Origin: SAR324 cluster bacterium
GTDB taxonomy: Bacteria; SAR324; NAC60-12
Length of the DNA stretch: 64,000 bases
Assembly (NCBI GenBank): GCA_028281495.1
Contig: JANQJU010000051.1
Location: forward strand, 62,001-126,000
Direction: 5' to 3'
Made by a program: the position numbers and the translations under genes. The notes below the pieces were generated by a model. The model was not told where the DNA came from and did no database searches. It saw nothing but the letters and a program-made list of their open reading frames with translations. This document shows positions 1 to 9,646 of the stretch, piece by piece (the stretch's first letter is position 1; every line of letters begins with the position of its first letter).

Positions 1-883
1 TGAGTTGTTCGATGTGTTGATTGAACTTCAAAGTGACTTCATAGATATCTCGCTGTGTCGGACTCGATACGTAGAACTGGCCCACTCGTTCCAAATGCAC
101 GTCAAACCTACCATCTTCTCGCCGGGCCACAGCGGCACTCAGCACCGTAGCCCCTGTTTTTAGGGCAAGGTTCGATGCGACTATTGGTGTTTGAGCCGGG
201 CGACCAAAAAAAGGCACGAACATGCTGGAAACATCCGTGTCCTGATCAATGAGTACAAAAAAAATCTCATTTTGTTTGAAGCATTTTAAAATTGCCCGGA
301 CGGCCTCTGGACGCCCCCGCTGGATCAACTGAATGTTGCCACGTTGCCGAAGCTGTACAAAAAAATCATTCAACCGCTCATCATACAGTGGTGTGACAGC
401 TACTTTCGCGATGTATTCTGTGGTCATTAAATATGGAACCAACGCTTCCCAATTTCCCAAATGGAGGCCTAAAACAATTGTGCCTTTGCCAGCGTCTTTG
501 CCTTCTTTGAGCAGCTCTGCCCCATGCACTACAAAGCGTTGGTGGGCCTCGGCTTCCAAGTGATCCATGCCAAGAATCTCAAATAACAGTCGACCAAAAT
601 GCAAAAAACATTCACGTGTCCACTGATCACGCTGTTGCAATGAAATATCAGGGAACACCCAACCGAGTTGTTGTTCGATAATCGAACGTTCTTTCTTTAA
701 AACCCGATAAGCCAGCCACCCCAGGCCTTTCCCCAAGTTTTGTAGGGTGTGGAACGGTAAATTACGTCCTAAAAATGCCCCCAAGCGCAAAATCTGGTAT
801 TCCAGATTTCGCTGCAATTTTTTGCGCCAAAGAGATCGCTTTTTATTAAACGATTGGTACGAAATTTCTGTAGGCTCTGACAT
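1..883 (-). CDS. Lipid A biosynthesis acyltransferase (LpxL/HtrB family), 3' end cut by window
   Basis: Translating the minus strand from the ATG at 883 gives 294 residues before the window edge, so the C-terminus is missing. The family transfers a secondary acyl chain to lipid A at the inner face of the cytoplasmic membrane. The sequence has the family's H-x4-D/E catalytic motif in HLGNWEA (H141, E146) and the later conserved block with IDQDTDV and FVPFFG. A basic, amphipathic N-terminus precedes the domain, as is usual. The start lies 3 nt past the thrC stop, so the two genes are probably co-transcribed and the ribosome site lies within the thrC end. The family is clear. Which acyl chain or position it handles cannot be read from sequence. 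Confidence 0.85.
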   Translation of the reverse strand, partial: MSEPTEISYQSFNKKRSLWRKKLQRNLEYQILRLGAFLGRNLPFHTLQNLGKGLGWLAYRVLKKERSIIEQQLGWVFPDISLQQRDQWTRECFLHFGRLLFEILGMDHLEAEAHQRFVVHGAELLKEGKDAGKGTIVLGLHLGNWEALVPYLMTTEYIAKVAVTPLYDERLNDFFVQLRQRGNIQLIQRGRPEAVRAILKCFKQNEIFFVLIDQDTDVSSMFVPFFGRPAQTPIVASNLALKTGATVLSAAVARREDGRFDVHLERVGQFYVSSPTQRDIYEVTLKFNQHIEQL

Positions 884-886
884 GCC

Positions 887-2269
887 TTACCCCAAAGTGT
901 TCACAATCGTTTGGCGCACAGCATCAGCAGTGGCAGGAAGGACCTGGCAACGAGTATTTTGTCCCTCAAGGCTGGCTAATGAGGATGGGAAATCTGGACC
1001 TCGGCCAATGGCTTGCTCCACTGCCCGACTAAATTTAGCTGGATGGGCTGTCGCCAAGCAGATGATAGGAGTGTCATTTTCATAAGCTTCGGCAGCTTTA
1101 ACACCAATCGCCGTATGCGGATCTAGGATATAGCCGTATTGTTCATAGCATTTCCGAATTGTAGCCAACGTGTCTTCTTCAGAGACACGGCCTGAACTCA
1201 TTTCTGCTTTGGCTTTTTCCAACAATACCCCTTGGATGGAAAGCTTGCCCGTAGTGCGAAAGGTTTCCATCCACCCACTCAACTGTTCTGCATTGTTATC
1301 GCTTAGGGAATACAGAAAGCGTTCGAAATTACTGGAAATTTGAATATCCATTGAAGGACTCCACGTGGCATGAACCTCCTCTTTATAATAGGCACCATGA
1401 CTGAAGAAACGGTGAAGGATGTCGTTTTGATTGGTCGCCACGATCAGTCGATTGACAGGCAGTCCCATCTTACGTGCATAATACCCTGCTAGGATGTCAC
1501 CAAAGTTGCCTGTTGGTACAGAAAAACCGACGGGTCCGTCACACTGGGGACGAATTCGGAAATATGCATAAAAGTAATAAACGATCTGTGCCAGCACTCG
1601 TGCCCAATTGATCGAATTCACTGCACCCAATTGATACTGCCGTTTGAAATCCGCTTCGCGGAACAGCGACTTCACGATGTTCTGGGCATCATCAAATGTT
1701 CCTTCGAGGGCGAGGTTGTGGATATTGGCATCCAAAACAGTTGTCATTTGACGCTCTTGAATCGGACTCACCCGCCCCTTGGGATGTAGCATGAACACAT
1801 GAACATTTTTTTTTCCACGTAAACCATAAATCGCCGCACTGCCCGTGTCTCCTGAAGTAGCCCCCAGCACATTCAATTGTTGGCCTCGCTTCTTAAGAAA
1901 GTATTCAAACAGATTTCCGAGGAATTGCAGTGCCACATCCTTAAAAGCAAACGTCACACCGTGAAACAATTCTAAGATGTGCAAAGGTCCTACCGACACC
2001 ACTGGAGTGACTTCAGCATGGGAAAAGGTGGCATAACTGCGGTTGATCAAGTCTTTGAGGTCAGCATGAGGAATTTCATCGTCGATGAAAAGCGAAAGAA
2101 TGGCAAAGCTCAATTCCTGGAAAGAATAAGAACTCCAGGTTGGCAATTGGTCTTGCACTTGCGGAAGAAATTCTGGGATGAGTAGGCCGCCGTCATCAGC
2201 AAGGCCCATCATGACGGCTTCTTCAAATGACAAATGGTTCACTTGTCCACGTGTGCTGTTGTATCTCAT
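887..2269 (-). CDS. thrC: Threonine synthase
   Basis: 460 residues, full length for the family. It converts O-phosphohomoserine to threonine using PLP in the cytoplasm. K110 in the FAFKDVAL block is the expected Schiff-base lysine. The phosphate-binding loop GATSGDTGSAA follows near residues 136-146. The N-terminal RYNSTRG segment is typical of bacterial ThrC. The ATG is preceded by AAGGA at normal spacing. The acyltransferase gene follows after 3 nt. No hom or thrB lies nearby. The gene is divergent from the small exported protein gene, with only 47 bp between the two starts. Confidence 0.97.
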   Translation of the reverse strand: MRYNSTRGQVNHLSFEEAVMMGLADDGGLLIPEFLPQVQDQLPTWSSYSFQELSFAILSLFIDDEIPHADLKDLINRSYATFSHAEVTPVVSVGPLHILELFHGVTFAFKDVALQFLGNLFEYFLKKRGQQLNVLGATSGDTGSAAIYGLRGKKNVHVFMLHPKGRVSPIQERQMTTVLDANIHNLALEGTFDDAQNIVKSLFREADFKRQYQLGAVNSINWARVLAQIVYYFYAYFRIRPQCDGPVGFSVPTGNFGDILAGYYARKMGLPVNRLIVATNQNDILHRFFSHGAYYKEEVHATWSPSMDIQISSNFERFLYSLSDNNAEQLSGWMETFRTTGKLSIQGVLLEKAKAEMSSGRVSEEDTLATIRKCYEQYGYILDPHTAIGVKAAEAYENDTPIICLATAHPAKFSRAVEQAIGRGPDFPSSLASLEGQNTRCQVLPATADAVRQTIVNTLG

Positions 2270-2316
2270 ACGATCATCCTTATTTAATAACCCTTATAGT
2301 TAAGTAATAGAGCGTT

Positions 2317-2865
2317 ATGGTGAAGTTTCGTTATTTTATCGGAGTGTTGGTTTTCGTGAGTGTGTGGGGGGAGACAGTGAACGCCCAATTGACTTCTCTG
2401 CGTCCGGAAATCCAAGCCTATCACACCTTGGGCAACCGAGGCAGCAGTTATACCACAGTCGCCGGAGGTCTGACCACAGATTTGTCTTCCAGCTATCTTG
2501 GTCCTGATCGCAAGTTACAACTCCTCTTCCTCTACATTCCCGAGCAATTGATTGGATTGGGTGGCAAGGTGGCTGGTTGGAATCTTCATTCCCACGGAAT
2601 TGGATGGGAAGTGGGGCTGTTTGATCAAAGTCGCTTCACCGATTACGTCAAAGGTGGGATGCTTTCCTGGCGTCATCTGGAGTGGGAAGACACCCATGCG
2701 GGTCGACAAGAAGGCCGCACCACTGCTGATATCTTACATATCGGCTGGACCGCAGGGCCTAAAATCCTCAGCCTGCTTGGGATCAACGTTGCCACCTTTC
2801 AAACACCTGGAGGCCCTCTCATGGAACTGCAAGTGGAATTGGGTTTGAGGTATGATTTTAATTGA
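2317..2865 (+). CDS. Small exported protein, possible outer-membrane beta-barrel
   Basis: 182 residues. The N-terminus is a clear signal peptide with a basic start, a hydrophobic stretch and a likely cleavage after VNA near residue 23. The mature part alternates polar and hydrophobic residues, is rich in glycine and aromatics, and ends in a strand-like segment, LELQVELGLRYDF followed by N. This is the look of a small outer-membrane barrel with a C-terminal aromatic strand. I do not recognise a specific family. Alternatives are a lipid A-modifying barrel enzyme or a periplasmic beta protein. It stands alone: divergent from thrC, and convergent with the 828-residue protein gene across a 39-bp gap that shows no obvious terminator. 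Confidence 0.7.
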   Translation: MVKFRYFIGVLVFVSVWGETVNAQLTSLRPEIQAYHTLGNRGSSYTTVAGGLTTDLSSSYLGPDRKLQLLFLYIPEQLIGLGGKVAGWNLHSHGIGWEVGLFDQSRFTDYVKGGMLSWRHLEWEDTHAGRQEGRTTADILHIGWTAGPKILSLLGINVATFQTPGGPLMELQVELGLRYDFN

Positions 2866-2904
2866 GAGTGGCAGTGCAGAGGGTGAGCCGTACAGAACCA
2901 CGAT

Positions 2905-5391
2905 TTAAGACACAAACGGCAACACGTCATGCAGTTGAATTTTTTCGTCGTCTCGTAAGATGTGGTCGATCTTGAGAATTTCGATCACAGCTTCATTTTC
3001 GACTTGGCTCAAGGCAGCAGGTTCTTCGTACCCCATCATCACTCGTAGGATTCTCCCAAAAATAGCTTTTGGCGTTTCCAATACACGCGAAGAAACTTTC
3101 AAGTAACGGTCTGTGCCCATGATATCACTGAAACTTCCTGTTTCTGGATCAAAGGGAATGGCGTCTCCATTGGCATTGTAATAACCATTAGGGAGAAATT
3201 TCATCTTGGCAAACCCCAGCACAAAATCTAAGGCAGATTGACTGTCGCGCAATTCTTCCAAATAGAAATCCTCACCAAACGGAGAATTGGGATCGTATTG
3301 CTCTTCCAGTCGATTGAGATAGTCAAAGAAGGCATGCGGGCGTTCCAACAACTCATGAATCGAAAGGGCGCGTTCGGTTGCAATACCGTGGCAGGCTTTC
3401 AGAAGTTTTTGCGTCGTTTCTGGATTGAATGGGCTATACCCCGTTTTTTTGGAGACAGGCTGGACTCGTGGGCTATTTGAGTCAGACGAACTATCTTCGG
3501 TCTTAGAGGCACCTGATTTGGGTTTGATGCGAAAGGAATCGCTCTGAGCACTGGAGCCTGCTCCTTTCTTGCGGAGAGAGGTTGGGGAATTGAATTCGTC
3601 GTCTTTAGCTCCTGCTGCCTTTTTTGCCTCAATTTGTTTTTGTCGTTCCGCTTGACGTTGAATCTTTTCTGCCTGAAGCTTCTTGGCTATTTTTCGTTGC
3701 TCAACGGGTTTTAAAAATATTTCACATTCATCCTTGAAACGACGTTCCTCCCGAATGCCTTCCAGCAAAACTTCTTCGATGAACCAATCCAAATGTTGGA
3801 TGTCATTCCATAGCTTATTGAGGAGTTTTTCAGGGCAGGCACTGTAAGAACGAAGGATACCTGCAATAGCTTCTGGAGGACCATCAGGGGCATCTGCGGG
3901 AATTTGTGCGTAAGCTCGATCAATTTTGGAAAGTTCACTCGCCAACAGATCAAAGTTGTAGGAGACATTGTTGAGAAACATGGCCGCAGCCGTTAATTCC
4001 GAACGCTCTTCGTAGGCTTCCCGGATCGTTTCCTGTAGGAGTGCCGGTGTAGGCAATTGCACTTCTAAAGCTTGTTTCAGTTTGACAGTCAATTTTTGAT
4101 CGTAGTTCATTACACCTTGCTTGGCAGCTTCCAATTCTTTCAATCCTTCGATAATGGCTCCCTCTAAAGATTTCTGAAACAATGTGGCTTTGTGCAGGGC
4201 CATCTGCAAATGCTGGGAATCGGTTTGGCGAGCTTCGGCAAATTGAATGCTTCGACTGAGTAAATTATGGGCGGTTTGAAACGCCCGAACTACAAACTGT
4301 TTGGTAATATTCGCTTTGCTAGAAAGTTGATAAATTTTTCCAAACGAAATCGAAAGATTTGCCAAGATAGAACTCACTGCCGATAAGCTCTGGGTGAACC
4401 GAGAAAGGTTACCAATGAAAAACTGCAATTGCCTTTTTTCAAAAGCAATGGTCTTAAAAAAGTCTTGAAGGCCTGTTTGTGGATCACGTGTCAGGCATTG
4501 GGTTAAGGTGTGCTCACGCTCTACCAAAATTCGAGGAGCTTCTAATTGAATATAGATCGAATGCAGATCGGATTGGAGATCGGTAGACGTGGTTTCATCG
4601 AATCGGAGTGCATGCCTTAAGAGAGGGTGTTCTACTCCAGCACAGTAGCGTTGTATTTTCTGTTCGAGCTTGTGAACTTCCGAAATGATCTGTTGAGGCG
4701 AATCTACGGGAGCCGGAGCAGCAACCTGTGCATACTGCAGCCGTTCTTGATCCAAATGGTGATAAAGCTTCCGAACCAATGCAAAGTACTGATTGATTTG
4801 TTTCAACGCAGGAACGTCAAACCGGTGAATAGCCAGATTGTCAGGTTTATTTTTCAAGAGAGGAATAGCAATCGGCTCTATCGATTGATAGTGTTGCCTT
4901 ACAAAGGTTTGGAGCTTTTGATTGCTCAATAAATTGTCAGGAAAATAGAGTGATTTTTGAGATTGTAAAAAACTATGAGCAATCTCTTGAACACGTTGCC
5001 AAGAAAGTTCCACAGAAGAATAGAGGGAAAACCCCCGGGGTTCGATTTCATAGAACCCATTATCGATGGAAAGCCGAACGCAGTTGCATAGACTGTGAAT
5101 CGTTTCCATGGCCTCGGCAAATTGATGCCGATATAACTGATAATGATGCTCACTGGGACAATTCTGAATCAACTGCCCAAGCAACCGATTCGTTTCTGCA
5201 AGCCCCTGTGCAATATGGGCTTGAGCATCTTTCGGAATAACCAGCCCTGCTCCTTTGAGGAAAACTTGCTGGACAAAACGATTGGTTTGTTGGACCTCTT
5301 TTTGAGTTTGTTCCACAGGAAATGGGAGCCTGCGACTACCTTTGATGTTGGTTTGAACTTGTTTCAGCCGATTGACAATTTGGTCAGACAA
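2905..5391 (-). CDS. Unknown 828-residue helical cytoplasmic protein
   Basis: The start is a TTG (5389-5391). It is supported by a strong Shine-Dalgarno GGGGGAGGT five bases upstream, and there is no better ATG nearby. There is no signal peptide and no membrane segment. Residues 1-560 look almost wholly helical with many Gln, Leu and Lys. A strongly charged segment near 560-600 (KKLQAEKIQRQAERQKQIEAK) leads into a low-complexity Ser/Lys/Asp linker at about 600-670, then a compact C-terminal domain with a PFDPETGSF-type motif. I recognise no family. The linker suggests two separately folded parts. It is divergent from dxs. It resembles the 744-residue protein at 11911 only in general layout (helical part, linker, second part), not in visible sequence. 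Confidence 0.85.
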   Translation of the reverse strand: MSDQIVNRLKQVQTNIKGSRRLPFPVEQTQKEVQQTNRFVQQVFLKGAGLVIPKDAQAHIAQGLAETNRLLGQLIQNCPSEHHYQLYRHQFAEAMETIHSLCNCVRLSIDNGFYEIEPRGFSLYSSVELSWQRVQEIAHSFLQSQKSLYFPDNLLSNQKLQTFVRQHYQSIEPIAIPLLKNKPDNLAIHRFDVPALKQINQYFALVRKLYHHLDQERLQYAQVAAPAPVDSPQQIISEVHKLEQKIQRYCAGVEHPLLRHALRFDETTSTDLQSDLHSIYIQLEAPRILVEREHTLTQCLTRDPQTGLQDFFKTIAFEKRQLQFFIGNLSRFTQSLSAVSSILANLSISFGKIYQLSSKANITKQFVVRAFQTAHNLLSRSIQFAEARQTDSQHLQMALHKATLFQKSLEGAIIEGLKELEAAKQGVMNYDQKLTVKLKQALEVQLPTPALLQETIREAYEERSELTAAAMFLNNVSYNFDLLASELSKIDRAYAQIPADAPDGPPEAIAGILRSYSACPEKLLNKLWNDIQHLDWFIEEVLLEGIREERRFKDECEIFLKPVEQRKIAKKLQAEKIQRQAERQKQIEAKKAAGAKDDEFNSPTSLRKKGAGSSAQSDSFRIKPKSGASKTEDSSSDSNSPRVQPVSKKTGYSPFNPETTQKLLKACHGIATERALSIHELLERPHAFFDYLNRLEEQYDPNSPFGEDFYLEELRDSQSALDFVLGFAKMKFLPNGYYNANGDAIPFDPETGSFSDIMGTDRYLKVSSRVLETPKAIFGRILRVMMGYEEPAALSQVENEAVIEILKIDHILRDDEKIQLHDVLPFVS

Positions 5392-5599
5392 GGTTTACCT
5401 CCCCCAAGAAACGCTGTATAACACCAGCATAATCAATAGTTTAAGCACGCTATAAACACTTAGGAACATTTCCCTCGCGTTATGAGTGAGTTGTCAAACG
5501 GGAGGTTCTCCATTTTAATTTCAAATGCATGTCAATGGATCAATGGAATGTCCAAAACCCGTTGATGGAATGCATGCCACGCAGTGATGGGAGAAACAC

Positions 5600-7534
5600 A
5601 TGAAATTGTTAAATACCATCAAACATCCCCACGAAATTCATCAGTTCACTAATGAAGAACTAATACAACTTGCCCATGAATGTCGTCAACGGATTATCGA
5701 AGTCACAAGCAAGACAGGGGGTCATCTCGCTTCTTCTTTAGGAGCAACAGAAATCACGGTTGCGCTGTTCAAGGTATTTGACTTCCGCACCGACCGCATC
5801 GTCTGGGACGTGGGGCATCAAGCCTATTCACACAAATTGTTAACAGGCCGTAACGAACGCTTCGACACCTTGACACAAAAGGATGGTGTTAAAAAATTTT
5901 TGTCGCCCGATGAAAGCCCATTTGATCACTTCGGAGCAGGTCACGCGTCTACCTCAATTTCTGCGGCCTTAGGTATGGTAGTCGGACGTGATCTGCACCA
6001 AAAAAGTAACCATGTGGTTGCAGTTATTGGAGATGGTGCTCTCACAGGAGGGCTTGCTTTTGAAGCTCTTAACCATAACGGCTATTTAGACAAAAACATG
6101 ATTGTCATTCTAAGTGACAATGGAATGAGTATCGATCCTAATGTAGGTGCTCTTTCCAAAGTCATCACTCGGGTAACCTCCTCTAAATCCTACAACAGAC
6201 TTCGTGACGAAACCTGGGAACTTGCGGGAAAAGTGCCATTTTCCGAAAGCATTCGCCATGGTCTCCATAAAATCAATGCCTCACTAAAAACCTTCCTGAC
6301 TCCAGGTATGTTGTTTGAGGGCTTGGGCTGGCGTTATTTTGGCCCGGTCGATGGTCATAGCATTCCTGATCTTTTGGAGATCCTCACCCATGTCAGAGAT
6401 TTGAAGGGTCCTATTGTCATTCATGCACTCACCCAAAAAGGCAAAGGTTATTCATTTGCCGAAAACGATGCCTTCAAATATCATGGGGTCACACCGTTTT
6501 TGCCCGAAAGTGGAGAGTTTCTCAAAAAAAGCCCTGCTAGCTCTGATGAGAAAAGCTACTCTAAAGTTTTTGGCCAAAAATTAGATGAAGTGATGGAAAA
6601 GGATCCGGAGGTGGTCGCAATCAGTCCTGCCATGCTGAGCGGTTCTGGAATTTTCCATTTGCTGAAGAAATTCCCTGATCGTGTGTTTGATGTAGGAATT
6701 GCCGAAGGTCACTCCGTTACCTTTGCTGCTGGAATGGCAACGAGTGGATTGAAACCCTTTGTGGCGATTTATTCCACCTTTCTCCAACGGGCCATCGACC
6801 ACGTGATTCATGATGTAGCAATTCAACGATTGCCTGTACGTTTCATGATCGACCGTGCTGGCTTGGTTGGTCCCGACGGCCCGACTCATCAAGGCGTATA
6901 CGATTTAACTTACTTACGGATGATTCAAGGTCTAACGATTTTAGCCCCCAAAAACGGAGCAGAATTAAAACTAATGGTGGATTTTGCCCATCGTTATGAG
7001 ACAGGTCCCATTGCGGTCCGCTATCCACGAGGCAATACCAACGAACTGGATGAACAATCAGTCCCGCCAATCGAACTGGGTAAAGCTCATGTCCTACAAG
7101 ACGGCTCGGATATTGCCATCTTTGCGATCGGTGTGATGGTTAACACTGCCGAAGAAGTAGCCTCCTTATTGGAAGAACGAGGCTACTCGGTGGCAGTCAT
7201 CAATGCACGGTTTGTAAAGCCTTTGGATACAAAAGTTATTCAACACTACGGAATGACAGCAAAGCTCGTGGTTACGATGGAAGAAAATACTATCCATGGC
7301 GGATTCGGTAGTGGTGTTTTGGAAGAACTGAGTTGTCAAGGATTACGCCCTTTGACAGAGGTTTTAGGCGTTCCTGACCGTTTCATTTCCCAAGCCAAGC
7401 CAGATCAGCAACGTGAAGATTGTGGATTGAGCGTCACATTGGCAATGGCTTCCATACTCAAAAAATGGGCCATGCTACCCAAAATTCAACAAAAACCGAC
7501 CAATGCCCAGCAACCGTTGGAAGCATCAGCCTAG
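5600..7534 (+). CDS. dxs: 1-deoxy-D-xylulose-5-phosphate synthase
   Basis: 644 residues, normal length. It condenses pyruvate and glyceraldehyde 3-phosphate with thiamine diphosphate, the first step of the MEP isoprenoid pathway and so the ultimate source of the polyprenyl carriers used by the glycan locus downstream. Visible motifs are the N-terminal GGHLASSLG, the cofactor loop GDGALTGG at about 144-151, FEGLGWRYFGPVDGH, and the pyrimidine-domain block DRAGLVGPDGPTHQG. The ATG follows GGGAG with good spacing. The upstream 208-bp gap is shared with the divergent 828-residue protein gene. Confidence 0.98.
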   Translation: MKLLNTIKHPHEIHQFTNEELIQLAHECRQRIIEVTSKTGGHLASSLGATEITVALFKVFDFRTDRIVWDVGHQAYSHKLLTGRNERFDTLTQKDGVKKFLSPDESPFDHFGAGHASTSISAALGMVVGRDLHQKSNHVVAVIGDGALTGGLAFEALNHNGYLDKNMIVILSDNGMSIDPNVGALSKVITRVTSSKSYNRLRDETWELAGKVPFSESIRHGLHKINASLKTFLTPGMLFEGLGWRYFGPVDGHSIPDLLEILTHVRDLKGPIVIHALTQKGKGYSFAENDAFKYHGVTPFLPESGEFLKKSPASSDEKSYSKVFGQKLDEVMEKDPEVVAISPAMLSGSGIFHLLKKFPDRVFDVGIAEGHSVTFAAGMATSGLKPFVAIYSTFLQRAIDHVIHDVAIQRLPVRFMIDRAGLVGPDGPTHQGVYDLTYLRMIQGLTILAPKNGAELKLMVDFAHRYETGPIAVRYPRGNTNELDEQSVPPIELGKAHVLQDGSDIAIFAIGVMVNTAEEVASLLEERGYSVAVINARFVKPLDTKVIQHYGMTAKLVVTMEENTIHGGFGSGVLEELSCQGLRPLTEVLGVPDRFISQAKPDQQREDCGLSVTLAMASILKKWAMLPKIQQKPTNAQQPLEASA

Positions 7535-7641
7535 ACGCAAACTTGTATTTTACTTTTCCGATAAATGTTGATACGAGTGAACCCGCTTTTTGTCATTAAC
7601 TCACTCTTAACAAAACCACGGATATCATAAGGAAATGAACC

Positions 7642-7947
7642 ATGTCGGATCTGCTCAATACCCTGGAAAATAAAATTCAAAGTGCCATTGATAAAATCCA
7701 AAGCCTCCAAACAGAAATTAAGCAGTTGCAGGAGGAACGTGATGAACTCCAACAAGAAAGAGATGGTTGGGAAGACAAATTGACAAGCCTCATCAATAAA
7801 TTCGAACAATTGGAACAAGAAGAGCCTGGAGACGAAGAATCGGACGAAACCGAGGATAGTAGTTCCGAAGAAGAATCTTCAGATGACGATTCCGAAGAAG
7901 GAGAAGAAGGTTCTGAAGAAGAAGCACCTGAAGAACCTCAATATTGA
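7642..7947 (+). CDS. zapB: ZapB-like coiled-coil protein with acidic tail
   Basis: 101 residues. Residues 1-60 form a heptad-patterned coiled coil that lines up by eye with E. coli ZapB, the FtsZ-ring-associated protein: LENKIQSAIDKIQSLQTEI here against LEAKVQQAIDTITLLQMEI, and GWEDKLTSLI against GWQERLQALL. This alignment is from memory. Residues 61-101 are an Asp/Glu/Ser-rich acidic tail that ordinary ZapB (about 80 residues) lacks. The ATG follows AAGGAAATGAACC. It sits between dxs and the TPR protein gene on the same strand. The symbol is given as likely. A generic acidic coiled-coil protein is the alternative. Confidence 0.7.
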   Translation: MSDLLNTLENKIQSAIDKIQSLQTEIKQLQEERDELQQERDGWEDKLTSLINKFEQLEQEEPGDEESDETEDSSSEEESSDDDSEEGEEGSEEEAPEEPQY

Positions 7948-7985
7948 TCCTTAAAGATTACTATTGCTGAGAAAAGCCCCATTGC

Positions 7986-9638
7986 ATGATAAGGAAGATT
8001 AGCCAACTTGCATTGGCTTTGTGCCTCACGTGGATACTGGGGCAAGGGCCATCATTAGCCCAAGGTAATACATCTACTGTTGTTGGTGTGTTACCGTTTC
8101 ATGTCAACTACCCAAACGACATGAACTGGCTTGGGGTTTTTCTTCAAGAAGAACTCACCCATCAACTTGTTCTTTCCCGCATTGCCACACTCCCTGCTCC
8201 CACTTTTCAACTCTGGCAAGAACATTTACCTCTTGACTCCAATACGCTGATAGACGCTCGTCTATTGAATCAGCTTCACGTTCGATACCTGATTCGTGTC
8301 GAAGTGCAAAAGGTACTCTCGCATGCTTCGATCCATGGTTTTGTGTTTTTCAACGATACGGAATTGGGGTTTCAAGCATTACCATTTCAATCCGCAGACT
8401 CTTGGAAAACACCAGATGATGCAATGGGAGTGGTGTTGAAATCCTTAGCCAAACGACACAACCACTTAGCCAGGCTTCAGTTACAGCGTCAAAATTACAC
8501 ATGGGAAGGAGTGGAAGCCTTATATCGGTGGAAATTGCAACCCAAACAAATCCCCGGCACTCCTGAATGGCAAAACTACAAAGAAGAGTTGGAAGCCCTA
8601 CGTGCCAATTATCCAGAAATGGGACAATTGATTTACACTGCTTTGGCTTCCTTGTTGATTCAAGAAGGAGTGTATCCTGCTCCGAAGGCTTCGGTGTTGA
8701 AACAGGCGGAGGAAGTCATTCAGGAAGCACTTACGAGATATCCTCAATACGACCATGCTCACGCTTTGCTAGCCCAAATTTATTATTATCAGGACAATAA
8801 AAATGCGGCCAAAGCAGAGGCTGTGGTGGCTAATGGATACAACCCTTGGAACACGATTGCAAAAATGATCTACGGATTTACGATTGGACGCACCCTTAAA
8901 GAAGGAGAACCGCATATCCTCAGAGGCCTCGACGACAATCCATTTCTTCAAGACCCATCCTATTTTGCTCAGCGTAATCTTCCCGCTTACGAAGCTCTTG
9001 CTATTACCATGCAAGAGCTTCGGCCTGCACTAACCAGCGTAAGTCAATATGAAACCTTGATGCGAGAGGGGCATGAATTTTACAAGCAAACGGAATGGGA
9101 CCAAGCTCAACAACGCTTTGAACAAGCCTCTCAACTCGATCCAAAACAATTGGATCCCCATATTCAACTAGCCCGTATCGAACTGGCAAAAAAACGATAT
9201 TTAGGAGCTATTGAACGACTCACAGATCTAGAAAGCAAATTCCCGGATTCAGAACCGGTGTATTATCACTTGGGCTTGGCCAATGAACGGCTGAAGGATT
9301 TCGATCAAGCTGAACAATATTATCGTAAAGTCTTGTTTCTTAGTGCTCAACATCCACAAAGCCTCTTGCGGCTCGGCACTGTTCTCATGAAACTGAAACG
9401 CTATGACGAAGCTTCTAGCTTTTTGGAAAGTTTAACTCGCTACTACCCTAAATCAGCAACAGCATGGTGGACACGAGGAATGCTCCACTGGGTACAGAAA
9501 GACTGGTCTCAAGCCCGCACTATGTGGGAGGAAGCCTTGCGTTTCGACCCAAACAATCCTAAAATTCAAAAGGCGTTGCAACAGTTGGATCAGAGAAACA
9601 ACAATCTACCACCATCCCCCTCACCCTCTCCCAATTAG
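7986..9638 (+). CDS. Exported TPR-repeat protein
   Basis: 550 residues. The signal peptide is clear (MIRKISQLALALCLTWILG, likely cleavage after SLA near residue 25). Residues 30-150 form an alpha/beta segment beginning VVGVLPFHVNYPNDMNWLG. This resembles the domain found in envelope proteins that compute a score for a set of partners, but I would not name it. Helical repeats fill the rest. The last 200 residues contain several recognisable TPR units (for example around QTEWDQAQQRFEQASQLDP and LKDFDQAEQYYRKVLFL). The protein ends in a Pro/Ser tail. The predicted role is periplasmic scaffolding. lipA starts 8 nt downstream, so the two are probably co-transcribed. Confidence 0.8.
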   Translation: MIRKISQLALALCLTWILGQGPSLAQGNTSTVVGVLPFHVNYPNDMNWLGVFLQEELTHQLVLSRIATLPAPTFQLWQEHLPLDSNTLIDARLLNQLHVRYLIRVEVQKVLSHASIHGFVFFNDTELGFQALPFQSADSWKTPDDAMGVVLKSLAKRHNHLARLQLQRQNYTWEGVEALYRWKLQPKQIPGTPEWQNYKEELEALRANYPEMGQLIYTALASLLIQEGVYPAPKASVLKQAEEVIQEALTRYPQYDHAHALLAQIYYYQDNKNAAKAEAVVANGYNPWNTIAKMIYGFTIGRTLKEGEPHILRGLDDNPFLQDPSYFAQRNLPAYEALAITMQELRPALTSVSQYETLMREGHEFYKQTEWDQAQQRFEQASQLDPKQLDPHIQLARIELAKKRYLGAIERLTDLESKFPDSEPVYYHLGLANERLKDFDQAEQYYRKVLFLSAQHPQSLLRLGTVLMKLKRYDEASSFLESLTRYYPKSATAWWTRGMLHWVQKDWSQARTMWEEALRFDPNNPKIQKALQQLDQRNNNLPPSPSPSPN

Positions 9639-9646
9639 GAAGAACT

